A DNA stretch of 64,000 bases, from positions 1-64,000 of the forward strand of contig JAEUWP010000366.1 of the NCBI GenBank assembly GCA_018524725.1, in the 5' to 3' direction. Both the position numbers and the translations under genes were made by a program. Position 1 is the first letter of the stretch. Every line of letters starts with the position of its first letter. Source of the stretch: Podaxis mareebaensis. Lineage: Eukaryota; Basidiomycota; Agaricomycetes; Agaricales; Agaricaceae. Shown here piece after piece: positions 52,984-63,363 of this stretch. Under the pieces are notes generated by a model. That model was not told where the DNA came from. It saw only the letters and a list, made by a program, of their open reading frames with translations, and made no database searches.

Positions 52984-55556
52984 CTATGCATCATCTGTGT
53001 CACTGTCACTGATATCATTGAGAGGAGGTGTTGAAGCTCTTTGCATCAGAGGCAACTGAGATTTCTTCTTGCCTTTGGTTTTAGCCTTCTTTGTCAACTG
53101 ACTTCCCTGGTTCAGATCCTCATTCTTGTCATTCCTCTTACACTTTCCTTTCTTTCACATTGTGTGTACTGCCCTTGTCCTTCCTCATAGCCCTCTGTTT
53201 TGGTTTCCATCCCTCCTCCTTCAACTTTGCTTTGAGTCCATTGATTTCCTGCAGTGTCATGTTGACCCAGATACACTTGCCATCATGTAACATGTCCTGT
53301 AATAACAGGATACAAGCCTTCATGGTGATTGTTGATGGGGGCACAAACTTGATATTCACAGGCCATCCCTGAAGCTGAATGCAATGCACAAGTCAGATGT
53401 CCATGTCATAGTTTGCATAAGACATCTGTACTGTTGGCTTGTTTAACTTCTCTCCTATCATGTGAGTCAGCACAGTGATGGTTCCAGAGGTTCAGAACAG
53501 TATACTTACTCAGCCCCTCCAGAATGATTTTCACACACTCAGCCTGCAGGCTAGGAAGCATCTCCACTTTCTGTTCTCCTTTGGTGCAAGATTAGTTAGC
53601 ACTAGGGACAACAGTGTAATCACTTACTGCTTGACCTGGCCACAGCCCATACATCAAACTTGTGACTCACCTCTCCCAGAGTCATGCCAAGTGTCTCTGA
53701 TATGAACTCTTCTGCACCACCAGATACCATCCAAGTCACAATCATACTGTCATTGATGTGACTGCATGTAAAAAATCCAAAGCCAACACCTCCAGTGCAA
53801 CTGTGCAATGCACTCAGCTAATGAAAGCTTGGTAAGTGGGATAACTGTTACAGATGCACAGCCACTGACCTCTTCATTCATTTTAGTGAGTGTTTGTTGG
53901 TAATTGTGATTAGCAGTGCAGTTATTTATCCTCATGCCCTTGGCCTTCAATGCCTGATGCTCCCTCAAAGCCTCAAGCAGTTCCTCCTTTTGCTCATCTG
54001 GCATGTCATCCCCCAGTGTTGGATCATCCTCAACTGCCTTGAGGATCTCTGGAAGCTTTGTATGACTCCCAGGTGGACAGTCTACACAGTATTCAGTTTC
54101 AGTAATTGATGTCTTTCCATGAAGATGGTATGGAGTGACTCATTTGCATTGAGCTCTATACTCTTCTAATGGTTCTTCACATTGTGTAGGTTCATCTCTC
54201 TCTTTTTGTTGTAATGAGTCTCATCATTGATCAGGTCTTCAATGTATTTCACTGATCTGTTGTGCACCTTCACTAGCTCTTCCACCTCAGTCTCATGTTG
54301 TTCCAGGAAGCTCAATATGGCCTCTGTCAAGGCCTTGTTTTCTTCATTTCAGAGTTGTTTCTTTATCACCTTTGTCACCTTGTCAACCTTCAGCTTCTTG
54401 TGACAAGCTAGCAGAATCACTGGTATGGAAGGATTCCATCCTGCATGGGTCCTTGGGTCAATAGGAGTTAGTGACCTGTCCAAATTTGAACCATGTAGGT
54501 CAGAAGGAATGGGTGGTTGTGGAGCAGCTGAAGACACACCAGGATTTGCTTGACAATGTGTCAGGGCAGTTGTGGGTGCAGGTGCATTTGGTTCAGATGG
54601 TGCAAATGCATTTGGATGTGCAATAGCACCTGGTCCTACATCTGTTGTGACTGCTAATGTGTTGGTCTTGGACATGTTAGCTTCAGACATGCTGGCTTCT
54701 GTCATATTAGATTCAGATGCACTGGCTTCCATTGCATTAGATTTGGACACATTGGTGCATGTTGAAAGTGAGGACACATCAAGGTTGGGCTCAGCCTGCA
54801 CTGTTGAAACTGAGGGTGTATTGGAATTGGGACCAACAGATGTTTCATCTGATGGGGTGTTGGCAGTTGTTGAAACTGAGGGTGTATTGGAATTGGGACC
54901 AGTGGACATTTCATCCAACAGGGTGTTGGCAGTTGTTGAAACTGAGGGCATGTTGGAATTGGGACCTGCAGATGTTTTGTCTGATGGGATGTTGGTGGAT
55001 GCATTGGAACTTGTGGCACTATCAGTTGTAGCAGGTGCCATAATATCCACTTGGAGGTCTGGGTTGGTGCTGATCATAGGGGGGGGGGGGTGGAAGATGG
55101 TCCTCTCCTGTCCCAGAGGAATGGGGTAAGTTGCCTTGGGGAATTCCAACTGTGTCAAGAGCAGGTGGAACCACAGATAATGTGCTTGCAGTCAAAACCA
55201 TTGGTGATGGTGTGAGTAGACTGCCTTCCATTGATTTCACTGCAGCTGACATGTATCCAATAGACTTGGTGGATGGATTTGCAGTCTCTTCTCCATATAA
55301 ACAAGCATATAGTAGCACTGGGTGAATAGGATCTAGAGATCTTGTACACTGGATGGCCAATAAGGTATGGAATATCCTTGGTCACAATTCCCTACTAATC
55401 CTCAATTCCATGGCCTTGATTATTTCTTGGCCTGCAATCTTTCTTACCTTTCTCTTTATAGTTTATGCATTCAATCTGCATGTTTGCAGTGTTGTAGTTC
55501 AAAATGATATTCTATCCTTCTGAACTCAACACTGGTACATCAAGTTCACTGGACAT
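52984..55556 (-). pseudogene. Degenerate gene of a multicopy Agaricomycete family, unknown function
   Basis: I place the start tentatively at ATG 55556-55554 and the stop at 52986-52984. The N-terminal third is Ser/Thr/Pro-rich with 22-residue repeats (TANTPSDETSVGPNSNTPSV). A Lys-rich helical part follows (HKKLKVDKVTKVIKKQL, then LTEAILSFLEQHETEVEELVK near 54330). Next come a block with EELLEALREHQALKAKGMRI near 53970, GFFTCSHINDSMIVTWMVSGGAEEFISETLGMTLGEV near 53770, and QLQGWPVNIKFVPPSTITM with DGKCIWVNMT near 53370. It ends acidic. From memory this order of blocks matches a widely repeated mushroom hypothetical protein. Stops and frameshifts are frequent. It may be cargo of another transposon; its flanks are lost to Gypsy-1 and Gypsy-3. 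Confidence 0.5.
54803..55000 (-). repeat. 66-bp in-frame tandem repeat (22 residues, about three copies)
   Basis: GTTGAAACTGAGGG starts at 54803, 54869 and 54935 on the plus strand: exact 66-bp spacing inside the minus-strand coding sequence. Confidence 0.85.
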
Positions 55557-55886
55557 GATCTCAGGGCTGTCTGTGCCCCAGTGGATTGGTTTCATTCCAC
55601 ACAAAGGTTTAATTTGTTTTTTTTTTCCTCAGTCAGATTGCACTAAATATCAATGTTCATGCCCACTTTGGTATATGTAACATGAGGTAGCAACTCAGTC
55701 TGTCACAAAGCAAACCACCTTTCTACCACTACCTCACAATATTGCCCACTCCCTATGTCCACAACAAGCCTCCTTGTATGTTGCTATCATTGTCCATCTA
55801 AAGCTATACTGACTTTTAACAAGCTTTAATGAAACTTGTTAAACCAAAAATGTCCCAAGTGCTGCCATCTCCTTTTCCTGCCTCTT
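55557..55886. other. Spacer between the minus-strand gene and Gypsy-1
   Basis: No gene seen. TTTTTTTTTTCCTCAG near 55618 is a homopolymer run without LINE sequence beside it. CTCTT just before the Gypsy-1 LTR (55882-55886) is the likely left TSD; the right one lies outside the window. Confidence 0.4.
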
Positions 55887-56558
55887 TGTCAAGTCCGCAT
55901 CGAGCGTCCGTTTCCGCGCTTACAATCCGCGCACGTTTCCGAAAATCCGAAGATCCGATTCCGATCAAGTCCGATGCTTTCCCGCTCCCTCCACTCGCAT
56001 TTCCTCGTCAGGATCCCCCGTCCCGTTGTCCGAATGGGTGGATGCACTCACGCGGTCGATTACGACCAATGCAACGCGTGGTGTCCATTCGTACATCTAT
56101 TAGTGCTCCCGGAAATTATTATCTTCATTCCCCAATGTCTGCTTTACTTTCCGCTTTGCCTTATACTATGATTTGCGTTTTTGTGTGTTCTCCATTCTTC
56201 CGTTTGTAGTTCCGATATGCAAATGTTCTTTACCTGTAAATCTGCTTCTTTTGTCTCCCGGTTTCTTACTTAGTTATCTGTATCACTTCCCGACGCGTAC
56301 TTAAGCGTAACTACCTTGTATCTCACTCCCCAATCAGAATATCGACTTCGTCTACCCTTCCTAACCTCCTGTTCGTCATCCGAAACCTTCGGGACTCGTT
56401 CCCCTCTCTGTTCTCTGACATCTCCTGTATTTCCCATTATCTTCTGTCGCAGTTCCAAGTGGCCGAATCGGACCCCGTGCAGTATCGGAGGGGCACAGCA
56501 CATACGCTGAGGCCAAGGGTCCACTCTCCGAATCTCCGGAACTGTCCGGAACGTAACA
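55887..56558 (+). repeat. Gypsy-1 5' LTR (672 bp)
   Basis: TGTCAAGTCCGC...GGAACGTAACA; the same length and ends as both Gypsy-2 LTRs. Confidence 0.95.
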
Positions 56559-56595
56559 GTATATTCTGATTCCAACCCCCGGTACTGTTTTTTCT
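56559..56595 (+). other. Leader between LTR and gag
   Basis: It starts GTATATTCTGATTCCAACC, conserved after the LTRs of Gypsy-1, 2 and (partly) 3. This is where a primer-binding site should be, but it does not start with TGG, so I cannot name a priming tRNA; self-priming is possible. Confidence 0.5.
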
Positions 56596-58119
56596 ATGCC
56601 TACTGGAACTGTCACTCGCGCAACTGCTCGTTCACAGAATATTGCAATCCCCAGTCATCCTCTTCCCTCTACCTCTCGACGTCGCCCTATTATTCCTGCT
56701 TTTGGTACCTCCTCCCCTCACTTTACCGAATCCCGCGCTCGCTCTGCATCACAGACCACCCTGGACACAAACACGAAGGACCCGCTCATGGAAGGTGAAG
56801 AACCTGACCAGAAACAGTCCTCCGAGCGTCCAGATGAGAGTCACGATGACCTCGAGTACTTTGATCCCCCTGCCAACATGGGTCCCCCTGATGACAACGG
56901 CGACCCTGAAGGTGGAGGCGATGCTCAGAACAATGGGGTTAACCAAAATGACCCACCCGATAACCCCAGAGATGATGACGGCAACCCCGATGACCCTGAT
57001 GATCCTGATGATGGTGACGGCAATGGTAATTCCCCGGGCCCTCCTGATAATGAAGGAGAGCGCTTCCTCCGTGTAATGGAATGCCTGGCCCGCGGTATCG
57101 AGTCTAGTGTGTGGAATCAGTCTGTTCCTCCCCCAGTTATCCGTCCCGACAAGATTCAGGCAAAAGAACCTGACATCTTCGACGGCACCAAGCCCCATAA
57201 ACTCAACGACTTCCTTTTCCAATGCCGCATTTACTTCAATACCAACCCGCACCAGTTCCGCTCCGAAACTGCTAAAGTCATGTTCACCATCTCCTACCTC
57301 TCGGGATCAGCCCGGCAGTGGTTCCAAACCGTGCTCGACACGGAACCTGACTGGAACCAGATCGCTTGGTATTTGGACTGGACGCTATTCTCGCAGGAGT
57401 TGACTGACACTTTCGGGGCCCTTGATCCGGTCAACGAGGCCGCCGAGGAACTCGAAAATCTTACAATGGCTCATGGCGCCCATATCTCCAAATACAATGT
57501 CGAATTCACTCGTCTTGCTGGTCTCCTTAAATGGCCTGACTCCGTCCTCTGTCACTGCTATTACCGCGGCCTTCCAGATCGAATCCAAGATTCCCTCTGC
57601 TCTCTCCCAAATGGGAAACCCACTTCCTACATTGACATGCGTGCCGCTGCCATGCGGATCGACAATCGCTATTGGGAACGTCAACGCGAGAAGTCTCGCG
57701 CAGGGAATCATTCCGGAAACACCACAAACAAGCAAGAGTCGTCTAACCAGTCAGACAAGGGCAAAGGCAAGAACCCGCAGTCTAACAACAAACCTGCCGG
57801 CAACAACTCGTCGCAACCCAATAAGGGTTCCCAGCCTACCAAGCCCGAACAATCCTCGTCGCCCGCGCCCAACAAGCCATCCACATCATCTCCACTGTCT
57901 AAACCCCTCGCAGACAAGCTCGGAAAAGACGGCAAGTTAACCCTGCAAGAACGTCAGCGCCGGATTGACAACAAACTTTGCCTTTTCTGTGGCGAAGGTG
58001 GTCACAAGGTTGACACGTGCCCCCGCAAATCCGCTCCGCAAGGAAAGCCTAAGGGCCGCAAGGCCCAGGTGGATGCTCCCGCTGCTTCGGGTCCCCCTCC
58101 AGAGGGCTCAAAAAAATAG
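56596..58119 (+). CDS. Gypsy-1 gag polyprotein (507 aa)
   Basis: The ATG at 56596 is the first after the LTR and is conserved in Gypsy-2. Domains: Ser/Thr/Pro-rich N-terminus (1-60); acidic Asp/Pro/Asn/Gly-rich linker (about 85-150); capsid-like region (about 185-380) with AKEPDIFDG, SARQWFQTVL and CHCYYRGLPDRIQD; Lys/Asn/Ser linker; and a single CCHC knuckle CLFCGEGGHKVDTC (C-x2-C-x4-H-x4-C) at about residue 462. Gag forms the particle and binds RNA. It ends TCA AAA AAA TAG, the slippery site for entry into pol. The frame is unbroken, so it may still be made. Confidence 0.9.
   Translation: MPTGTVTRATARSQNIAIPSHPLPSTSRRRPIIPAFGTSSPHFTESRARSASQTTLDTNTKDPLMEGEEPDQKQSSERPDESHDDLEYFDPPANMGPPDDNGDPEGGGDAQNNGVNQNDPPDNPRDDDGNPDDPDDPDDGDGNGNSPGPPDNEGERFLRVMECLARGIESSVWNQSVPPPVIRPDKIQAKEPDIFDGTKPHKLNDFLFQCRIYFNTNPHQFRSETAKVMFTISYLSGSARQWFQTVLDTEPDWNQIAWYLDWTLFSQELTDTFGALDPVNEAAEELENLTMAHGAHISKYNVEFTRLAGLLKWPDSVLCHCYYRGLPDRIQDSLCSLPNGKPTSYIDMRAAAMRIDNRYWERQREKSRAGNHSGNTTNKQESSNQSDKGKGKNPQSNNKPAGNNSSQPNKGSQPTKPEQSSSPAPNKPSTSSPLSKPLADKLGKDGKLTLQERQRRIDNKLCLFCGEGGHKVDTCPRKSAPQGKPKGRKAQVDAPAASGPPPEGSKK
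58110..58119 (+). promoter_or_regulatory. -1 ribosomal frameshift site (A AAA AAA, then TAG)
   Basis: The zero frame reads TCA AAA AAA TAG, so the heptamer has the canonical X XXY YYZ phase. The -1 frame is open from here into the pol ATG-frame at 58248 with no stop. The A7-TAG is conserved in Gypsy-2 and Gypsy-3. Confidence 0.8.
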
Positions 58120-61100
58120 CGAGCGGTCCTCAGAACTCAGCACAGACTGGGGACCGCGTTGGGCTCCTCTGTGCACCAGAGAGTTTCCGACTCAACGCGT
58201 CCGCTCTTTCCGACCCGCATGCACTCTATGTCTCCTTCACCTCTCCCTTGCTTCTCTCTCCTGATTCCTTTTCTCCCTTCGTCGTATCTGCACTCGTTGA
58301 CAGTGGTTCCACTCACTGTTTCGTCGACTCCAGCCTGGTGCGCAAATTCGGAATTCCTACCTCGTCCATTCCTCCGGTTGAACTTCGTCTGTTTGATGGC
58401 TCGTCTAACTCCTTTATTACGCAATCCGCTACTATCCCTGTAAACTTTGAATCCAGTGAATCAATGAATCTTGTCCTGTATGTTACCCAGCTCGATTCAG
58501 CTTGCTCAGTGGTTCTTGGACACAACTGGCTCACCTGCTACAATCCGTCGATTGATTGGGTCACGGGCCGCATCACATTCCGTACCCCTGGCAGTTCGGA
58601 TCTTGCCCCATCTGTCCCTGTTCGCGTGTCCTCTGTCTCCACTGGATCTCCGGTTCCCGATTTGGGTACCTCTCTAGATCCGGTCTCCATTCCTGTTCCT
58701 GATTCACCTTCCCTCACGAAGCCGGACATTCATCTCATCAATGCCACTGCATTCATGCGTGCTTCGCGCCTCCCTGGATCATATAGATTCACCCTCAACC
58801 TCCGTTCCGCTGTTTCCGCTGCTTCCGCTTCCCCCACAGATGCCATTGACCTTTCAAATGTTCCCGAGGAATATCACGAATTTGCCGACGTTTTTAGCAA
58901 GGCCTGTGCCGATTCCCTTCCTCCTCACAGACCCTTCGATCTTCACATCAATCTTGAGGAAGGTGCATCGCCCCCTGTCGGAACGATTTATTCGTTGTCA
59001 CAGGTTGAGCTAGAAGCGCTCCGGGAGTTCATTGACGAACACCTGTCAATTGGTTTTATTTGCCCTTCCACTTCCCCTCATGGTGCTCCTGTTCTTTTCG
59101 TCAAGAAGAAAGATGGATCCCTCCGACTCTGTGTCGATTTCCGAGGTCTCAACCGGATTACAAAGAAAGACCGCTATCCACTTCCCCTCATTTCCGACCT
59201 TCTCGACTCTCCCCGCAAGGCCCGCATTTATATGAAGATAGACCTCCGTCACGCTTACCACCTGGTCCGCATTGCCGAGGGTGATGAATGGAAGACCGCA
59301 TTCCGTACCCGTTACGGCTCGTTTGAATGGCTTGTAATGCCATTTGGTCTTACCAATGCCCCTGCTGCCTTCCAGCGTTTTATGAATGACATCTTCAAGG
59401 ACCTGCTTGATGTGTGCGTTACCATTTATTTGGATGACATCCTAATCTATTCCAATAACCCTTCCGAGCACCGCAAACACGTCCGGGAAGTCCTCAAGCG
59501 TCTTCGTCAGCATGGCCTTTATGCATGTGCAGACAAATGCAAATTTCATTCTGAGTCAGTAGAGTACCTTGGTTACATCCTGTCGCCCGACGGCCTCAAG
59601 ATGTCCGAGGAAAAGGTCAAGATCATCCAGGAATGGCCTGAACCGAAAAAGGTCAAGGATATTCAATCCTTCCTTGGGTTTGCTAATTTCTATCGTCGCT
59701 TCATCCATGCCTATTCCGATATCGTTGTTCCGCTCACTTGTCTTACCCGAAAGGGCACACCATGGAACTTCGGTGAAGAAGCCCGCAAAGCATTCAATAC
59801 ACTCAAGAAAGCCTTTACGACTGCCCCGGTTCTCACCCATTGGATTCCGGACTCCCAAATCATTGTTGAAACCAATGCATCCGACTATGCACTAGCTGCT
59901 ATCCTCTCCATCGTTGCTCCCGACGGTGACATCCACCCCATTGCCTTCCATTCCCGCACGTTCACTTCATCCGAGTTGAATTACGACACCCATGACAAGG
60001 AACTTCTGGCTATTTTTGAAGCCTTCCGCATTTGGAGACATTACTTGGAAGGATCGGCACTTCCGATTGACATCGTTACGGATCACAAGAACCTTGAATA
60101 TTTCTGTACGACGAAAATCCTAACCCGCCGCCAGGCCCGATGGTCCGAGTTCCTTTCCCAGTTCAACCTCGTCATCTGCTTCCGCCCTGGTTGCCTCGGA
60201 ACGAAGCCTGACGCTTTAACTAGACGATGGGACGTCTATCCAAAAGGGGGGAATAGCGACTATGCTACAGTCAATCCGCACAATTTCCGACCCGTCTTCA
60301 CCCAAGAACAGCTTTCCGCCTCCATCCGTGCCACCTACCTCTACACTCCGACCCTTCGCGCTGCTGTGGTTATGGACACCACTAAGCTTCACTCTGATAT
60401 CCTGTCCGCACTTCCTAATGACCCGATAGCAGCTGAGCACCTCGCAAACCCCGAAGGACGTTGGTCTGTAGACTCCGACAGCTTTTTACGACTCGATGAC
60501 AGGATCTATGTACCTGACTCTGGCAATCTCCGTCTCTGCATCTTGCAATACCACCATGATCATGCCCTGGCTGGACATTTCGGTCAAAACAAGACCCTAG
60601 AACTCATCCAGCATGATTATACTTGGCCCGGAATCCGCGACTTCGTCAAGGATTTCTGCAAGAGCTGTGTTACATGTATGCGATCCAAGCCTCAACGTCA
60701 TCGACCGTACGGGAACCTCAAGCAACTTCCGATCCCCGAACGACCCTGGGACTCCATTTCTATGGATTTCATCGAAAAGCTTCCTTCCTCTTCCGGATTC
60801 GATACCATCCTCATCATAGTTGATCGCCTCACGAAGCAAGCCATATTTGTGCCTACCCATGATACCATTACTTCTGCGGAACTCACCCGTCTTTTTGTCC
60901 TACATGTGTTCTCCAAACACAGTGTCCCTTCACACATTACTTCCGACTGCGGTTCCGAATTCGTTTCACACTTCTTCCGCTCCCTCGGACAAGCACTTGA
61001 TATGAAGCTCCACTTCACTTCCGGATATCATCCAGAGGGTGACAGACAGACAGAACGCACGAACCAGACATTGGAGCAATACCTTTGGATCTATTGTAAT

Positions 61101-61853
61101 TATCAACAGGACAACTGGGCCAAACTTCTCCCACTTGCGGAATTCGCATTCAACAACGCCCCAAGTGCTACTACTGGTATCTCTCCCTTTTTCGCAAACA
61201 AGGGGTACCATCCGAACATTACTGTTCACCCCGAACGCGATCTTGCTTCCGCCCGTGCCCACCAATTCGCTGTGGATCTCGATGAGCTTCATGCCACTCT
61301 TAAATCTGAAATTGCTCATGCCCAGCGTAGATACCAGGTCTCCACTGACTCCTGTTGCACTCCTGCACCCGATTTTAAGGTTGGAGACAAGGTATTCGTC
61401 AAGGCACAGTTCTTCCACACTACGAGGCCTTCAAAGAAGCTTTCCAAAAAATACCTTGGTCCCTATGAAATTATTGCTCAGGCCGGTACTCATTCATTCA
61501 CAATTCGGCTACCCGACTCCATGCGCGCAGTTCACCCAGTTTTCCATGTCTCTATGCTCGAACCTGCAACGCCAAATCCTATTCCGGATCGCACTGAACC
61601 TGCTCCCGCTCTGATCATTATTGACGGCGAACCTGAGTACGAAATTGCACGGATCGTTGATTCGAAGATTGATTGTCGAAGAGCCTGCAAATTATTATAC
61701 AAGGTGATCTGGTTGGGTTATGAGGATATGGAAGAAGAATCCTCCTGGCTACCTGCAATGGAGTTAGAGCATGCTGCAGAGCTTGTAGCCGATTTCCACA
61801 CTGCTTATCCCACTAAGCCTGGTCCTCTTTCCGCATTATCCTTTTCACGCTGA
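58117..61853 (+). CDS. Gypsy-1 pol: protease, RT, RNase H, integrase, chromodomain
   Basis: Probably made as a Gag-Pol fusion; the first ATG in frame is 58248 (1,201 codons from there, used for numbering). Protease DSGSTHCFVD at about 18. RT (about 245-440) with FVKKKDGSLRLCVDFRGLN, MPFGLTNAPAAFQ and the catalytic YLDDILIYS near 393. RNase H starts ETNASDYALAAI near 540, with THDKELLAIFEAF and TDHKNLEYF. Integrase: HHCC domain (HHDHALAGHF...CKSCVTC) from about 768, core D in MDFIEKL (about 839), D in SDCGSEF (about 900), E in QTERTNQ (about 936). C-terminal chromodomain-like block with YEIARIVDSK and LLYKVIWLGYED...SSWLP (about 1125-1180). Odd: HPEGDRQTE where Gypsy-2 has HPEGDGQTE, which might weaken the integrase. 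Confidence 0.92.
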
Positions 61854-62015
61854 ACTTCCGATTTTTTCTTATATTTTCCATTTTATTTTCAGTTTACTTA
61901 TTTTTTTAGTCTCGGACAAGAAAAAAGCGTTTATATCATTCAAAATCTGCAAAAACATTTCCGACGCGATACAAGTACAAGATAGCGCATGAGGAATGGA
62001 TCGGGACGACCACCC

Positions 62016-63228
62016 TCAAGTGTCCCTACGGACCCGCCTCGTCGTTCCCTCTCCGTACCTCCCCGGATCCTCCTGTCGTCCCCCGAAATTGAGATTCTGC
62101 AACGCGAGAGTATTCCGATCCAACGCCGATGCCAACGCATTGTTCGACTCCGTATTCCGATTCATGTATTGCTCCTGCCGCGCCGACATCTGCTCCACTG
62201 TCTGCTGCAAGTTCCGCATCGCTTCCGACGATCTCTCTAACGCAAGGGTCAACCGATCCATCGCTTCCCGAGTGCAACTATGCGCCAGCCGACTTTCCGC
62301 CATCTCTTCCTTCAGCTGGTCCAACTTAGACCCGAGGTAATTCATCTGCTGGGTCATTATCTTCGTCCTCGGAGACGAAGGGGACTGTTCACGGATCAGT
62401 AATATGTTTTCCGGATTGAGCGCCACTCACAATCGAGAGACCTTGCACCGGTTCGGACTGACGGCTCTGAGTCATAGTGATTGGTACGGGTGAAGCTTGT
62501 GGGACCCAAGTAGTCATTGCCGACGACATAGAAGGCGTTCCCCACGACGGATTAGAAGACGGAACTCGGGATGGAGAAGAGGTGGTAACCGGATTACTGA
62601 AGGACCCCCTCCCGATGCTAGAAGACAACGCGACGGATGCGGCCGGAGTTGCGGATACCTTCTTCTTCATCTTCCCGGCCCCTGCAGTCACGATATTCTC
62701 TGGTGCTTTCAACCCACAGGTACTCCTACTACTCAGCGAACAACCCTGGTGTGCATCCTTGCAAGGAAAGCAAGAGTTACCCGGCACCCCACGACAAGTG
62801 ATGCCCATATTCATGCATCGGACACAGGGCGCTGGCATTAAACCTCCCGCTTCCGCGCTACCCTTCCCCTGATCGCCCGATCGCGCCTTCATCAACGGGA
62901 TCTCGACGTGAGACATCATAGGACCCACCGGCACTACCCTCTGACTCCTCATCATGCACTGACTTGGCACCGGCTCACCCACATCTTCATCCTCATCCTC
63001 ATCATCATCGGACTCGACTACCCTCTTCGATTTCTTCTTCCCTTTCTCCCGAGTGGCTGCCTGACTTCCCTCTGACACCCGACGACGTTTATTCGCATCC
63101 CTGCCTTCCCCGACCTCAACCTCCATATCATCCGCTCCTGCTCCCTGCTTTTCCGCCATTTGCGCAAGCACTTGTTGACAGAGATTGGCATCGAGTTTGG
63201 AAAGATCAACAATCGGGATCTGGGACAT
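62016..63228 (-). CDS. Gypsy-1 antisense gene: Zn2Cys6-like, two exons, 388 aa
   Basis: It lies between pol and the 3' LTR on the opposite strand. Exon 1 is 63228-62431 and exon 2 62384-62016. The 46-nt intron (62430-62385) has GTGAGT, a CTGAT branch-like site and ACAG; splicing joins GLSI to SPSSPRTKIM in frame and avoids the early stop at 62389. Features: lysine-rich NLS-like segments (residues about 47-50 and 62-69), an acidic run (72-82), then six cysteines at 135, 138, 145, 153, 156 and 163 (C-x2-C-x6-C-x7-C-x2-C-x6-C), fitting the Zn2Cys6 pattern of fungal DNA-binding proteins. A Ser/Pro/Thr-rich stretch follows, and exon 2 is helical and coiled-coil-like (LGSKLDQLKEEMAES). The start is 136 bp from the 3' LTR, so an antisense LTR promoter may drive it. 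Function unknown; a regulator of the element or its host is possible. Confidence 0.7.
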
Positions 63229-63350
63229 AGCGGAAGATGGTGGTAAGGGTTGAGTTGTGAAATCCGATAAGTTCCCGGCTCGGATCTACTATCTGATGGT
63301 ATCTGATCGATTTTCCACGCTCCTCATTTCGGCCTCGAAGGCTCGGCCGT

Positions 63351-63360
63351 AAGGGGGGAA
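63351..63360 (+). other. Gypsy-1 polypurine tract
   Basis: AAGGGGGGAA three bases before the 3' LTR; identical in Gypsy-2 (47833-47842). Expected primer for plus-strand DNA synthesis. Confidence 0.8.
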
Positions 63361-63363
63361 TAC

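Noticed and set aside
55080..55090. Run of G as a quadruplex or regulatory site
   Set aside because: One homopolymer run inside a decayed proline codon stretch; no further G-runs near it.
54572..55129. 185-codon plus-strand open frame
   Set aside because: It is the mirror of the 66-bp repeats of the minus-strand gene, which has the family blocks; the plus reading has no recognisable feature.
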